A stretch of 64,000 nucleotides of DNA from Ignavibacteria bacterium. GTDB lineage: Bacteria; Bacteroidota; Ignavibacteria; Kapaibacteriales; Kapaibacteriaceae. Position numbers and translations under genes: made by a program. Under the pieces are notes generated by a model. That model was not told the origin of the DNA and did not search any database. It was given only the letters and a program-made list of their open reading frames with translations. Shown here piece by piece: positions 37,458-45,334 of the stretch. The stretch spans positions 361,262-425,261 of the forward strand of contig CP054181.1 in assembly GCA_015709655.1 (NCBI GenBank). The letters run 5' to 3'. The number at the start of each line of letters is the position of its first letter. Within the stretch, counting starts at the first letter, position 1.

Positions 37458-38828
37458 CTACTTGGTTTTATCAATGGCAACCAGCTTGTAGTACCCACGC
37501 TCGTCAACTTCAAACACAAACGCTTTTGCCACACTGTTAGAATACGTCCACATCTCCGTAGCTGAATTCTGAGCATTCATCTTTGTAGCAACCGACGTTG
37601 GCGGACCGAACAAAATATAGATTTTCCCTCGCTCTGTTTTGGCACCATCGGGTTCCTGAACGGTAGCATATCGTAGGCGTGCATAGTCGGCCCGGCGATA
37701 GTATTCGTACAATCGTTCGTTATAGGATGTTCGCGGCGTAGGGTCCTGCCCCCGCCACCAGTCCATCAGGTTTTCACGGCGCTCCACATCGGTCCCGTTA
37801 TCAATGTTCCTGATATCAGTTTCGGCTGCGGTGTACCGTAGCAATTGTATTGCATCGTTGAGATTCCGAAGCGACTGAGGCATAGTATTCCAGACAACGT
37901 GTACCGGAATATGCACCGAATCGGTACTGTTTTCACGTACAACGGTCACGGTGTATTCGGCGGGAACGAGTGCCGTAACCGGAAACGGAATTTGAAGATA
38001 TCCAAAGCCCCCTCCCGTACTGTCGGGTACAAGATGCAAACGCGGCTCAGATCCTCCACCGGTGCCTGAAACGTCGAGGCGTACGTTAGGCGTACTCATC
38101 CCCTGCCACTCATAGCTGGCAACACTCCACCAGCGAATCTGATTGCCACCATAGGGTTGTTGCCGAATCGAAACCGAATAGTGAGCTGGGATGCTGTCGC
38201 GCACGGGTAAAAAACCGTATGCATCGTGTGGTATAAACTCAGCATTCCCGTTTTGAATAAATGGTCGGTAGGAATCCCGGGGTTCTCCGGGTTCCGGTAC
38301 ACCAAGGATAAGCTGACGGGATGTTTGATCGCGGCATGTTGGACTTGCAACTGAGTCAATAATAACTTTCGTAGGAAGATTTATCTTGTTTTGTACTACT
38401 TCAAGTGCAACGGTGTGTAGTCCGCAGGCCACTGTTATCATCTGCCATCCCGAAGAATATTGATTGCGGCTATTGGTCTCATCAAACGTTGAAGCATAGG
38501 TGCTATTGCTCCATCGCACACGTTTGCGAATAACACCAAGGGAATCACGAACCTCGATGTTTAATGCAATCGGTGCAACAAAATTACCTTGAGGGTCAGA
38601 GTGATCGGTGTTCTTCGTGAAGGTAAGTACGTCATTCGATACCTTAAACAGAACATAAATATTTGTACTGTCGGTACCCGCTTTTGGTACTCCAAATGCT
38701 TCGGCATATACCTGCCGATCCGGGTCCTGATATACTCTTCCTGACCTCGTATTCCCTGATTGTGCCGGCAGGACTATCGGCCAAAGGAGCAACACACACA
38801 CTGTGGCTATATGGGGCCAACCAATCAT
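37458..38828 (-). CDS. GWxTD-domain protein
   Basis: A 456-residue exported protein: signal peptide (VCVLLLWPIVLPAQ), several beta-rich domains, and a C-terminal GWxTD domain (about 355-456) with MDWWRGQDPTPRTSYNERLYEYYRRADYARLRYA followed by ERGKIYILFGPPTSV. The eponymous GWxTD reads GAKTE here, so the family motif is degraded. Such proteins are specific to Bacteroidota/Chlorobi-related and Acidobacteria-like genomes. Function is unknown, probably periplasmic. It overlaps ruvX by 4 bp. Confidence 0.82.
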   Translation of the reverse strand: MIGWPHIATVCVLLLWPIVLPAQSGNTRSGRVYQDPDRQVYAEAFGVPKAGTDSTNIYVLFKVSNDVLTFTKNTDHSDPQGNFVAPIALNIEVRDSLGVIRKRVRWSNSTYASTFDETNSRNQYSSGWQMITVACGLHTVALEVVQNKINLPTKVIIDSVASPTCRDQTSRQLILGVPEPGEPRDSYRPFIQNGNAEFIPHDAYGFLPVRDSIPAHYSVSIRQQPYGGNQIRWWSVASYEWQGMSTPNVRLDVSGTGGGSEPRLHLVPDSTGGGFGYLQIPFPVTALVPAEYTVTVVRENSTDSVHIPVHVVWNTMPQSLRNLNDAIQLLRYTAAETDIRNIDNGTDVERRENLMDWWRGQDPTPRTSYNERLYEYYRRADYARLRYATVQEPDGAKTERGKIYILFGPPTSVATKMNAQNSATEMWTYSNSVAKAFVFEVDERGYYKLVAIDKTK

Positions 38829-39286
38829 GACCGATACTCCTCGATGAAGTCCCGAAGAATCACCGCAGCCGCAACAACATCCTTTGTTCCTTTTTTTCTC
38901 CGCTTCTTTTGTTTCATCCCTGATTCTTCCATTATGTGTCGGGCTCGTTGCGTTGAATATGCTTCGTCAACTACGTATACCGGTTGCGTGATGTATTGCC
39001 GAAGTTGTTCAACAAAAACTTCAATTGATTTCATGATTTCAGTTTTCACATCGTCAAGCCGATATGGCATGCCCACCAGGACAACATCTATCCGGTCTTC
39101 AGTAAACCGTTGGGTTAGCGCGGAAAATACGTCATTGTTATTGACAACAACCGGACGCGTACTCACAACGATATGCATTTCATCGCACACTGCAACACCA
39201 ATACGTGCCTCACCATAGTCCAACGCTGCAATGCGTTTACCGGCAAAGGCATCAGGTGTGGCAAGGTGGTCTGTTCTGGTGTTCAT
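38825..39286 (-). CDS. ruvX: Putative pre-16S rRNA nuclease / Holliday junction resolvase RuvX (YqgF)
   Basis: RNase H-fold nuclease of 153 residues, active in 16S rRNA 5' maturation and proposed in recombination. Motifs: LDYGEARIGVAV with the first catalytic Asp, VVLVGMPYRLDD, and VYVVDEAYSTQRARHIM with the acidic residues of the second and third strands. Lys/Arg-rich KQKKRRKKG near the end precedes DVVAAAVILRDFIEEY. It follows the histidine kinase by 24 bp and is coupled to the GWxTD gene. Confidence 0.92.
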   Translation of the reverse strand: MNTRTDHLATPDAFAGKRIAALDYGEARIGVAVCDEMHIVVSTRPVVVNNNDVFSALTQRFTEDRIDVVLVGMPYRLDDVKTEIMKSIEVFVEQLRQYITQPVYVVDEAYSTQRARHIMEESGMKQKKRRKKGTKDVVAAAVILRDFIEEYRS

Positions 39287-39310
39287 CTGCTTCGTGAATA
39301 ACTACAACCA

Positions 39311-41536
39311 TTATCGTGGAATTCTGAATACAACCTGAGTTCCCTGGCCGGGTTCACTGGTAACCCGAATCGAGCCACCATGTAAGTGCGTAACATGCTG
39401 CATAATCATGGTACCAATGCCCGACCCGGTACCGTCTTTCGCTGTTGTGTAGTATGGCTTCATCATGTTCTCCAATGTTAAGGTATCCATACCAACACCG
39501 GTATCAGCGACCTTAAAATACACGTTTAACCGGTCAAACCATGTAGATATTTCAACCGTGCCGTTCTTACCGCGCAAACTTTTGATTGCGTTTTCGATTG
39601 CGTTGCGCACAGCACGCGACATTTTCAGACGATCAATGTTGATCATGGTTCCCCGCAGTTTCATCACAAACTCCACATGAGGGAACATTACCGGATCAAA
39701 TTCATGCCGAAGCTGTGTACAGAACTCAGCTGTGTGAACCGGTATGCGCTGAATTGCTTCAGAGCGCCCAACACTCACAAGGTCGCGAACGCGCTGAATC
39801 AGCACCTCAGTCTGAAATAAAATTCGGCGTATCCTGTCTGCCGGACGTCCGTCAAACTCACCAACCATCTGTTCAGCATTCAGCCGAATTGTTGAAAGAT
39901 TTGTTTGCATATCATGAGCCAACTGGGCCCAGTTAACAAGTCTGCGGCGTTCCAGTTCTTCCGAAATATCAATTCCCGTTATCACCATCCCGCGTAATCG
40001 TCCGAACGAACCCCATAACGGCTGTGCAGTAACCATATAATCTCGCAGATCATCGTCATCATTAATACTTACTTTTTCGGAAAGGGGCTTTCGCGCATCT
40101 AATGCTTCCGTTACGAATTGCTGCAGCACCTGTACACCGGAATGGCGCATATAGGCAAGGTAAAGCCGTCCCATAGGTACTTTTGCAGACAAACGCAGCA
40201 GGGATGCGGCCTTTTCGTTTGTTTGTAGTAACCTGCCTGCATCATCCAGCACAAGAACCAGGCCATTACCCGGAACCTGGAGCATGGCTCCAAGGAAGCG
40301 CTTCTGTTGCCTTAGCCTACCCGCCAATAGGATGATAACCAATAATAATATCCCGGGAATAACGTAGGGCCCAACGGTTGAGACTGTACTCCAAAGCCAC
40401 CAGAGAGGAACCGGCTCCTGCACAAACAGTGCAGAGGCAACACGAGTGGTTAGTAGCAGACCGTGGGGTGTATATTGTACCAAAGCTGCCGGCCCAAGCT
40501 CTAGATCAACATCATCGTTGGACAGGATGCGTCCGTGAGCAACACTCACAACGTTACGGGGATAAAGGATGCACAACGTATCATTAAACGACGTTATTTT
40601 TTCAACCGGTCCATTATCGGGAGGCAACAGCAAGCCTGATGTTAGCAAACGTCCCAAGCCTTCCTGCGCAGCCACGGACAAAAACTCCCGTCCATTATTA
40701 TTCCGGACGGCAGCCAGGTAGAGCATTCCGCCAGATGAATACCAGGTCACGCATTCTGCCCTAACCGGAACCGAGACCGTACGCACGTCCGACGTGTACG
40801 GATCTACAATCGAGACCTGGCTGCTGTGCTCATCATCAACCGGTTGAACAACCACAACGCGGTCAGCAGCCGTGCCAACAAATGCCCTTGACGAGACCGG
40901 GATGTGCGACGTTAGCCGCCGACGCATTGCCGTATCCACAACGCTCACGTAGGCCAAGCCCCCTACCTCATGGACGGCAGCAAAAAGCCACCTGCCGTCT
41001 GCCGGTCCGAACCCGATAACATTTTGCTCAAAGAGTTGCACTTCGGGGTTTGCTGTATGCGGCTGAATTGTGTACAACTGCCTGCCGAGTTTTATCACCA
41101 CCACGGTACCGGCTGACATAACGGCGGGCTGCTCGCCGAAATCCGTTGCTGATGCAACCGGAAGAATCTGCCGATACAGTACCCTGAATGACTGCGAATA
41201 CACAATAACTTCGTTGTTCTGTCCGATCTGGCGGATTGCAACAATCTTCCCGTTATTCCATACGGCTGCGCGGAAATGCGAACCTTTGCCGGCTGACTGC
41301 AGGACCTTTCCCTCCACATTAATCACTGACAATACCGGATCGGCAGTTTGCCATGCGGGTTGAAAGCGAAGAACCAGCAAATCGTTACCGGCAGGCTGTA
41401 CCTGTGCACTCCAAGCTGCATGCGTATGCCATTGCAGCGGAGTACCGTCTGCTGCATACGCTCGTGCAGTCACTAGACCGAGCACTGTCCACAGTACCAT
41501 CAATACAACCACCGCCGGTATCCGAAGTACGGTCAT
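39311..41536 (-). CDS. Membrane sensor histidine kinase with periplasmic sensor and PAS domain
   Basis: A 741-residue kinase. Signal sequence (1-28), a large periplasmic beta-rich region (about 30-375, propeller-like), one transmembrane helix (about 383-407), a PAS domain (about 415-520, LVLDDAGRLLQTNEKAASLL), a HisKA with phosphorylation site in LAHDMQTNLSTIRL (about 545), and a HATPase domain with N-box NAIENAIKSL, G1 DTGVGMD and G2 GSGIGTMIM. No response regulator lies nearby. It overlaps ispF by 4 bp and is followed by ruvX, an odd setting for a kinase. Confidence 0.88.
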   Translation of the reverse strand: MTVLRIPAVVVLMVLWTVLGLVTARAYAADGTPLQWHTHAAWSAQVQPAGNDLLVLRFQPAWQTADPVLSVINVEGKVLQSAGKGSHFRAAVWNNGKIVAIRQIGQNNEVIVYSQSFRVLYRQILPVASATDFGEQPAVMSAGTVVVIKLGRQLYTIQPHTANPEVQLFEQNVIGFGPADGRWLFAAVHEVGGLAYVSVVDTAMRRRLTSHIPVSSRAFVGTAADRVVVVQPVDDEHSSQVSIVDPYTSDVRTVSVPVRAECVTWYSSGGMLYLAAVRNNNGREFLSVAAQEGLGRLLTSGLLLPPDNGPVEKITSFNDTLCILYPRNVVSVAHGRILSNDDVDLELGPAALVQYTPHGLLLTTRVASALFVQEPVPLWWLWSTVSTVGPYVIPGILLLVIILLAGRLRQQKRFLGAMLQVPGNGLVLVLDDAGRLLQTNEKAASLLRLSAKVPMGRLYLAYMRHSGVQVLQQFVTEALDARKPLSEKVSINDDDDLRDYMVTAQPLWGSFGRLRGMVITGIDISEELERRRLVNWAQLAHDMQTNLSTIRLNAEQMVGEFDGRPADRIRRILFQTEVLIQRVRDLVSVGRSEAIQRIPVHTAEFCTQLRHEFDPVMFPHVEFVMKLRGTMINIDRLKMSRAVRNAIENAIKSLRGKNGTVEISTWFDRLNVYFKVADTGVGMDTLTLENMMKPYYTTAKDGTGSGIGTMIMQHVTHLHGGSIRVTSEPGQGTQVVFRIPR

Positions 41537-42003
41537 AGCTTCTGTAATTCACAGACAACAAAGGCATGAACACCCTCGTTACGTCCCACATACCCCAGGT
41601 GTTCATTCGTCGTTGCCTTAATATTAACTCTCGATTCAGGAATTGAACACAGTGCAGCAATCGCTGATTTCATCTCGTGTTTATACGCAGCGATTTTTGG
41701 TTCCTGCAGTACAAGCGTACAGTCAATATTCACAATGACCAACCCGCGCTCCTGCATAAGCAAGGTTACGTGATGAACAAAAACAGAGCTGCTTGCCCCC
41801 TTCCACTGCGGATCGGTATCCGGAAAATGATCGCCGATATCACCGGCCCCCATCGCTCCCAGGAGTGCATCACAGAGTGCATGCAAAATCACATCACCGT
41901 CGCTGTGGGCCAGAGCCCCTTTTTCCGAGGGAATGGTAACACCTGCCAGGACCAGCGGACGCTCCTCTACCAGCTTATGAACATCAAATCCAATTCCAAT
42001 CAT
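41533..42003 (-). CDS. ispF: 2-C-methyl-D-erythritol 2,4-cyclodiphosphate synthase
   Basis: MEP-pathway isoprenoid enzyme, 156 residues, active as a trimer. Signature GIGFDVHKL with the zinc-binding Asp and His, LAHSDGDVILHALCDALLGA with the third ligand, and GDIGDHFPDTDPQWKGASS. The C-terminal INIKATTNEHLGYVGRNEGVHAFVVCEL is the usual KATT and GRxEG segment. ispD is not adjacent. The histidine kinase gene starts within its last codons. Confidence 0.96.
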   Translation of the reverse strand: MIGIGFDVHKLVEERPLVLAGVTIPSEKGALAHSDGDVILHALCDALLGAMGAGDIGDHFPDTDPQWKGASSSVFVHHVTLLMQERGLVIVNIDCTLVLQEPKIAAYKHEMKSAIAALCSIPESRVNIKATTNEHLGYVGRNEGVHAFVVCELQKL

Positions 42004-42079
42004 AACTCTGCCTTTATTTTGAAATTAACCGGCAACCACAAAATTGCACCAAAGCTGACATCAACCGGCATCTTCGTTC

Positions 42080-42087
42080 TACCTTTG
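42080..42087 (+). promoter_or_regulatory. TACCTTTG -7 element of xseA
   Basis: Perfect TAnnTTTG with only 3 nt before ATG 42091. A transcript starting at the usual distance would have no leader. Confidence 0.5.
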
Positions 42088-42090
42088 TGT

Positions 42091-43314
42091 ATGGCAAACG
42101 CATGGGAACCTACTGACGTACTTACTGTTTCTGACCTAACAACGGTTGTTAAGAGTGTTTTAGAAACCACGTTCAGCACTCTCCTGGTTGTTGGAGAAAT
42201 TAGTAATTACAAACAACATACCAGCGGACATCGGTATTTTACGCTGAAGGACGGTGATGCAAGTATTGCCTGCGTTATGTGGAAAACCCGGCTACTGGAT
42301 TTTGTCCCTACTGACGGGATGCAGGTTGTTGTGGGCGGACGATTAACGGTGTATGCTGCACGCGGCACCTACCAGCTTGACTGTGCCTATATCCGACCAC
42401 ATGGCATTGGTGACCTGTATCGGGCGTATGAAAAACTTAAAACTGACCTGGCCGCACGTGGCTGGTTTCGTCGAGAGATTAAAAAGCCGTTGCCGCGCTT
42501 TCCGCGGACGATCGGTGTTATCACCAGCGCCACGGGCGCAGTTATTCGTGACATACGCGTAACCATCGAACGGCGGTTCCCGTGTGTAGAAATTCTTCTT
42601 CGCCCTACCCAGATGCAGGGCGACGGCTCGGCACAGGATGTAGCCCAGGCAATACGGCAGGTAGATGCGTTGCACCCGGACGTCATTATTGTTGCCCGTG
42701 GCGGCGGATCAATTGAAGACCTGTGGTCATTCAACACCGAAACGGTTGCAGCAGCAATCTTTGAATGTGTAACCCCAATCATCTCTGCCATCGGACATGA
42801 AACCGATGAAACTATTGCCGATTTCGTAGCCGACAGAAGAGCGCCAACACCGACGGCCGCAGGTGAACTTGTAACTCCCCTCACCAGGGAAGAGCTCATC
42901 CGACGAATTGACGACCTGGAGCTTGATATTACTGACACTATCACTTCTACAATTCAGCAGTTTTCAGAACTAATAAATGATTTTACCTCCGGGGGAGCAC
43001 TGCTGAGAATTCGTGAACGCCTATCCGTGCTAAACCAACGCATTACCAGTCAGTACCAGCGTATGACGGCATCAGTTACCGGCACTCTGAATCTGAACAT
43101 TGTGATGCTTGACCACTATACCAGTGCGTTAACGATGCTCCACCCTCACCGTCCGCTCCGTCTGGGATATGCTATTCTTGAACGGGACAACGTTCCTGTT
43201 CCTACCTCACATGTACTTCAGGAAGGCGAAACGTTAACCATCGTGCGATGGACAGACCGTTCGGCCATTACCGTAAATTCTGTTACCAGCAACGAAAGGA
43301 CTAATCATGGCTAA
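42091..43314 (+). CDS. xseA: Exodeoxyribonuclease VII large subunit
   Basis: Single-strand DNA exonuclease subunit, 407 residues from ATG 42091. N-terminal OB fold (LLVVGEISNYKQHTSGHRYFTLKDGDASIACVMW), then the catalytic domain with PRTIGVITSATGAVIRDI, DVIIVARGGGSIEDLWSFN, ISAIGHETDETIADFVADRRAPTPTAA, a coiled-coil region (about 265-345) and the C-terminal GYAIL segment. A longer frame back to 41677 overlaps ispF on the opposite strand and is not part of the protein. It overlaps xseB by 8 bp. Confidence 0.95.
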   Translation: MANAWEPTDVLTVSDLTTVVKSVLETTFSTLLVVGEISNYKQHTSGHRYFTLKDGDASIACVMWKTRLLDFVPTDGMQVVVGGRLTVYAARGTYQLDCAYIRPHGIGDLYRAYEKLKTDLAARGWFRREIKKPLPRFPRTIGVITSATGAVIRDIRVTIERRFPCVEILLRPTQMQGDGSAQDVAQAIRQVDALHPDVIIVARGGGSIEDLWSFNTETVAAAIFECVTPIISAIGHETDETIADFVADRRAPTPTAAGELVTPLTREELIRRIDDLELDITDTITSTIQQFSELINDFTSGGALLRIRERLSVLNQRITSQYQRMTASVTGTLNLNIVMLDHYTSALTMLHPHRPLRLGYAILERDNVPVPTSHVLQEGETLTIVRWTDRSAITVNSVTSNERTNHG

Positions 43315-43546
43315 ACAACCGGTGATCATCGAGTGGTCACTTGAAGAAAAGCTTCTGCGGCTTGAGGAAATCAGTTCTGCTCTTGACAAAGGCGAGCTGG
43401 CCATCGAAGTTCAGCTTGCCCTGTACGAAGAAGGTGTTACTCTGGCACGTCAGTGCAGAGAGTATATCGACAAAGCAAAGCTTAAAATAACTGAACTGGG
43501 ATCTATGCTTCAGGACCAAGCGGACGGTTCATCAGAAGATGAATAG
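43307..43546 (+). CDS. xseB: Exodeoxyribonuclease VII small subunit
   Basis: A 79-residue helical protein that binds the large subunit. Typical sequence SLEEKLLRLEEISSALDKGELAIEVQLALYEEGVTLARQCREYI, ending in an acidic tail. Its start overlaps xseA by 8 bp and its last 44 bp overlap the end of the convergent gpsA gene. Confidence 0.93.
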   Translation: MAKQPVIIEWSLEEKLLRLEEISSALDKGELAIEVQLALYEEGVTLARQCREYIDKAKLKITELGSMLQDQADGSSEDE

Positions 43547-44495
43547 CATCCCGCGGATTCGCATTCTCGAACAGGATACGCGAAACCTGCTCGGTGATGG
43601 GAAGTTCAACGTTAACAGATCGGGCAAGATCAAGTGCTGCCTGTGTTGTGGGCACACCTTCGGCAACCGCCGTCATTGAGTTCAACACATCCGAAAGTAC
43701 AGCCCCCTTCCCGATTTGCTCACCTACATACCTGTTTCTGCTATGAGCCGAGCCTGCAGTCACAATTAAATCACCGAGGCCGGCAAGACCATAAAACGTT
43801 CGCTGCTCTGCACCCAGGGCCACACCTAATCGTGTTATTTCTGCAAGGCCACGCGTGATGAGAGCCGCCTTTGTGTTGTCGCCCATACCTGCACCGTCAA
43901 CAATCCCTGCTGCAATTGCAATAACGTTCTTTAAGGCACCACATATTTCAACACCCACAATGTCTGTGGATGTATAAATCCGAAAGTCTGGCGTACTAAG
44001 AGTATTCTGGACATATTCGGCATCGTCCAAATCTTCGGATGCGCAAACCACGCTCGTAGCCATCCTTCGTACTACTTCTTCGGCATGGCTGGGTCCGCTA
44101 AGCACTGCAAACCGCCGTGCCGAGGGTGCTGCTTCTTCAGCAATCCCGCGCAGCAGTTTTTGGGTTGACAACTCGATACCTTTTGCCACAGAAACCAGAA
44201 CTGAGCCGATAAGGATTCCTGACTTCTCTGCCAAGGTTAGAACAGCTCTTGAATGCTGTGTGGGCGTAGCAAGAATTATCAGCTCGGCATCACCCAGGGC
44301 CGTCCATTCATGGGTTGCCTTGATTGATGAGGGAAGGGTAGCCTTCGGAAGGTAAACCGAATTGGTATGGTTGGTGTTAATTGCCTGAACTACGTCCGGT
44401 TCGCGCGCCCACATCACAACGGAGTGGCCAGCATCGGTAGCTACAACACCCAATGCTGTTCCCCACGCACCGGCGCCAATGATTCCTACGTTCAC
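43503..44495 (-). CDS. gpsA: Glycerol-3-phosphate dehydrogenase [NAD(P)+]
   Basis: Makes sn-glycerol-3-phosphate for phospholipids. The 330 residues show the N-terminal dinucleotide loop GAGAWGTAL (7-15), SVAKGIELSTQKLL, VLSGPSHAEEV, the catalytic Lys region CGALKNVIAIAAGIVDG, and the family GLAGLGDLIVTAGSAHSRNR. It starts 3 bp after plsY ends, so the acyltransferase and its substrate-supplying enzyme share an operon. Its 3' end overlaps xseB antisense by 44 bp. Confidence 0.96.
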   Translation of the reverse strand: MNVGIIGAGAWGTALGVVATDAGHSVVMWAREPDVVQAINTNHTNSVYLPKATLPSSIKATHEWTALGDAELIILATPTQHSRAVLTLAEKSGILIGSVLVSVAKGIELSTQKLLRGIAEEAAPSARRFAVLSGPSHAEEVVRRMATSVVCASEDLDDAEYVQNTLSTPDFRIYTSTDIVGVEICGALKNVIAIAAGIVDGAGMGDNTKAALITRGLAEITRLGVALGAEQRTFYGLAGLGDLIVTAGSAHSRNRYVGEQIGKGAVLSDVLNSMTAVAEGVPTTQAALDLARSVNVELPITEQVSRILFENANPRDAIHLLMNRPLGPEA

Positions 44496-44498
44496 GAA

Positions 44499-45182
44499 TT
44501 ACGCTCGCCTACGGAAAATCTGCAAGCCCTGGAATCGGTTCTCGGTGCCATGCCACAGACGGTAAATATTCTTACGATGAGCCCAGATAATCAGACCTGC
44601 AAGAACGAGGCAGGTGTGCACCACTATCTGGTATCCTTCGATGTCGATACCAAAAAAATTATGCCTGATTGCCATGGTGCTGGGTACGCTGATGGCGGCA
44701 AGAATCGATCCCAGCGACACGTACCCACTGGCAAATACCAGAAGCAGGAACACCCCGAATGCAACGGCAACTTCAATCGGTGCAATGGCAAGCAACATCC
44801 CAAGAGATGTGTTAATGCCCTTTCCGCCCTTGAACCCGGCGAAAACCGAAAAAATATGGCCGACAACCGCACTAAGCCCGGCAATCAGCTGTACAACAGT
44901 GGCATCCTCGAATGGCGTCCTATTATTAAACGGCATGCTGGTATCAAAAAAATAAGCAACCAGCCACACCGCAATCAGCCCCTTGGCTATATCAGCAGCC
45001 TGTACCACCGTACCCCATTTCCAGCCCAGCACCCTGAATACGTTCGTACTCCCGAGATTGCCGCTGCCAAACTTTCGGAGATCAATTCCGTAAAAGCGTT
45101 TCGACACGATGAGGGCCGTTGGAATAGAGCCGATAAGGTAGCTCTGTACGATGATGATTAGTAGTCTGAGGACCGGATCCAT
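44499..45182 (-). CDS. plsY: Glycerol-3-phosphate acyltransferase PlsY
   Basis: Membrane acyl-phosphate:glycerol-3-phosphate acyltransferase, 227 residues with several transmembrane helices. The three conserved cytoplasmic motifs are present: IGSIPTALIVSKRFYGIDLRKFGSGNLGSTN, FAGFKGGKGINTSLGMLLAI and the HRKNIYRLWHGTENRF end. A TATTTTTG element lies 8 nt before ATG 45182. It feeds gpsA-derived glycerol phosphate into lysophosphatidic acid. Confidence 0.95.
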   Translation of the reverse strand: MDPVLRLLIIIVQSYLIGSIPTALIVSKRFYGIDLRKFGSGNLGSTNVFRVLGWKWGTVVQAADIAKGLIAVWLVAYFFDTSMPFNNRTPFEDATVVQLIAGLSAVVGHIFSVFAGFKGGKGINTSLGMLLAIAPIEVAVAFGVFLLLVFASGYVSLGSILAAISVPSTMAIRHNFFGIDIEGYQIVVHTCLVLAGLIIWAHRKNIYRLWHGTENRFQGLQIFRRRA

Positions 45183-45190
45183 AGTGAGTA

Positions 45191-45198
45191 CAAAAATA
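45191..45198 (-). promoter_or_regulatory. TATTTTTG -7 element of plsY-gpsA
   Basis: Perfect TAnnTTTG on the minus strand, 8 nt before ATG 45182. Confidence 0.55.
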
Positions 45199-45334
45199 GG
45201 AATAAACAGCTATGCGGTACCGACGTTTACACACCATGCAGCGTTTACTATATGCAATGAAGCCGGTCTTCAGATGATAAAAAGTGGGTAGATTCGTCTT
45301 TATGTGTTAGTATCACACAACCAGGTTTACCACA

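Noticed and set aside
41677-42090. N-terminal extension of xseA (138 residues)
   Set aside because: It lies antisense to ispF, lacks any family match, and a TACCTTTG promoter precedes the internal ATG 42091 that gives the normal XseA length.
42387-42944. Minus-strand frame of 185 codons inside xseA
   Set aside because: Ser/Arg-rich shadow of a coding strand. No recognisable features.
44367-45161. Plus-strand frame of 264 codons antisense to gpsA and plsY
   Set aside because: Composition is a mirror of two well-supported genes. No domain, signal or ribosome site.
45183-45334. Remnant of ClpB NBD1 upstream of the half-ClpB gene
   Set aside because: No reading frame in this interval resembles Walker A/B or other NBD1 segments, and an in-frame stop lies at 45308.
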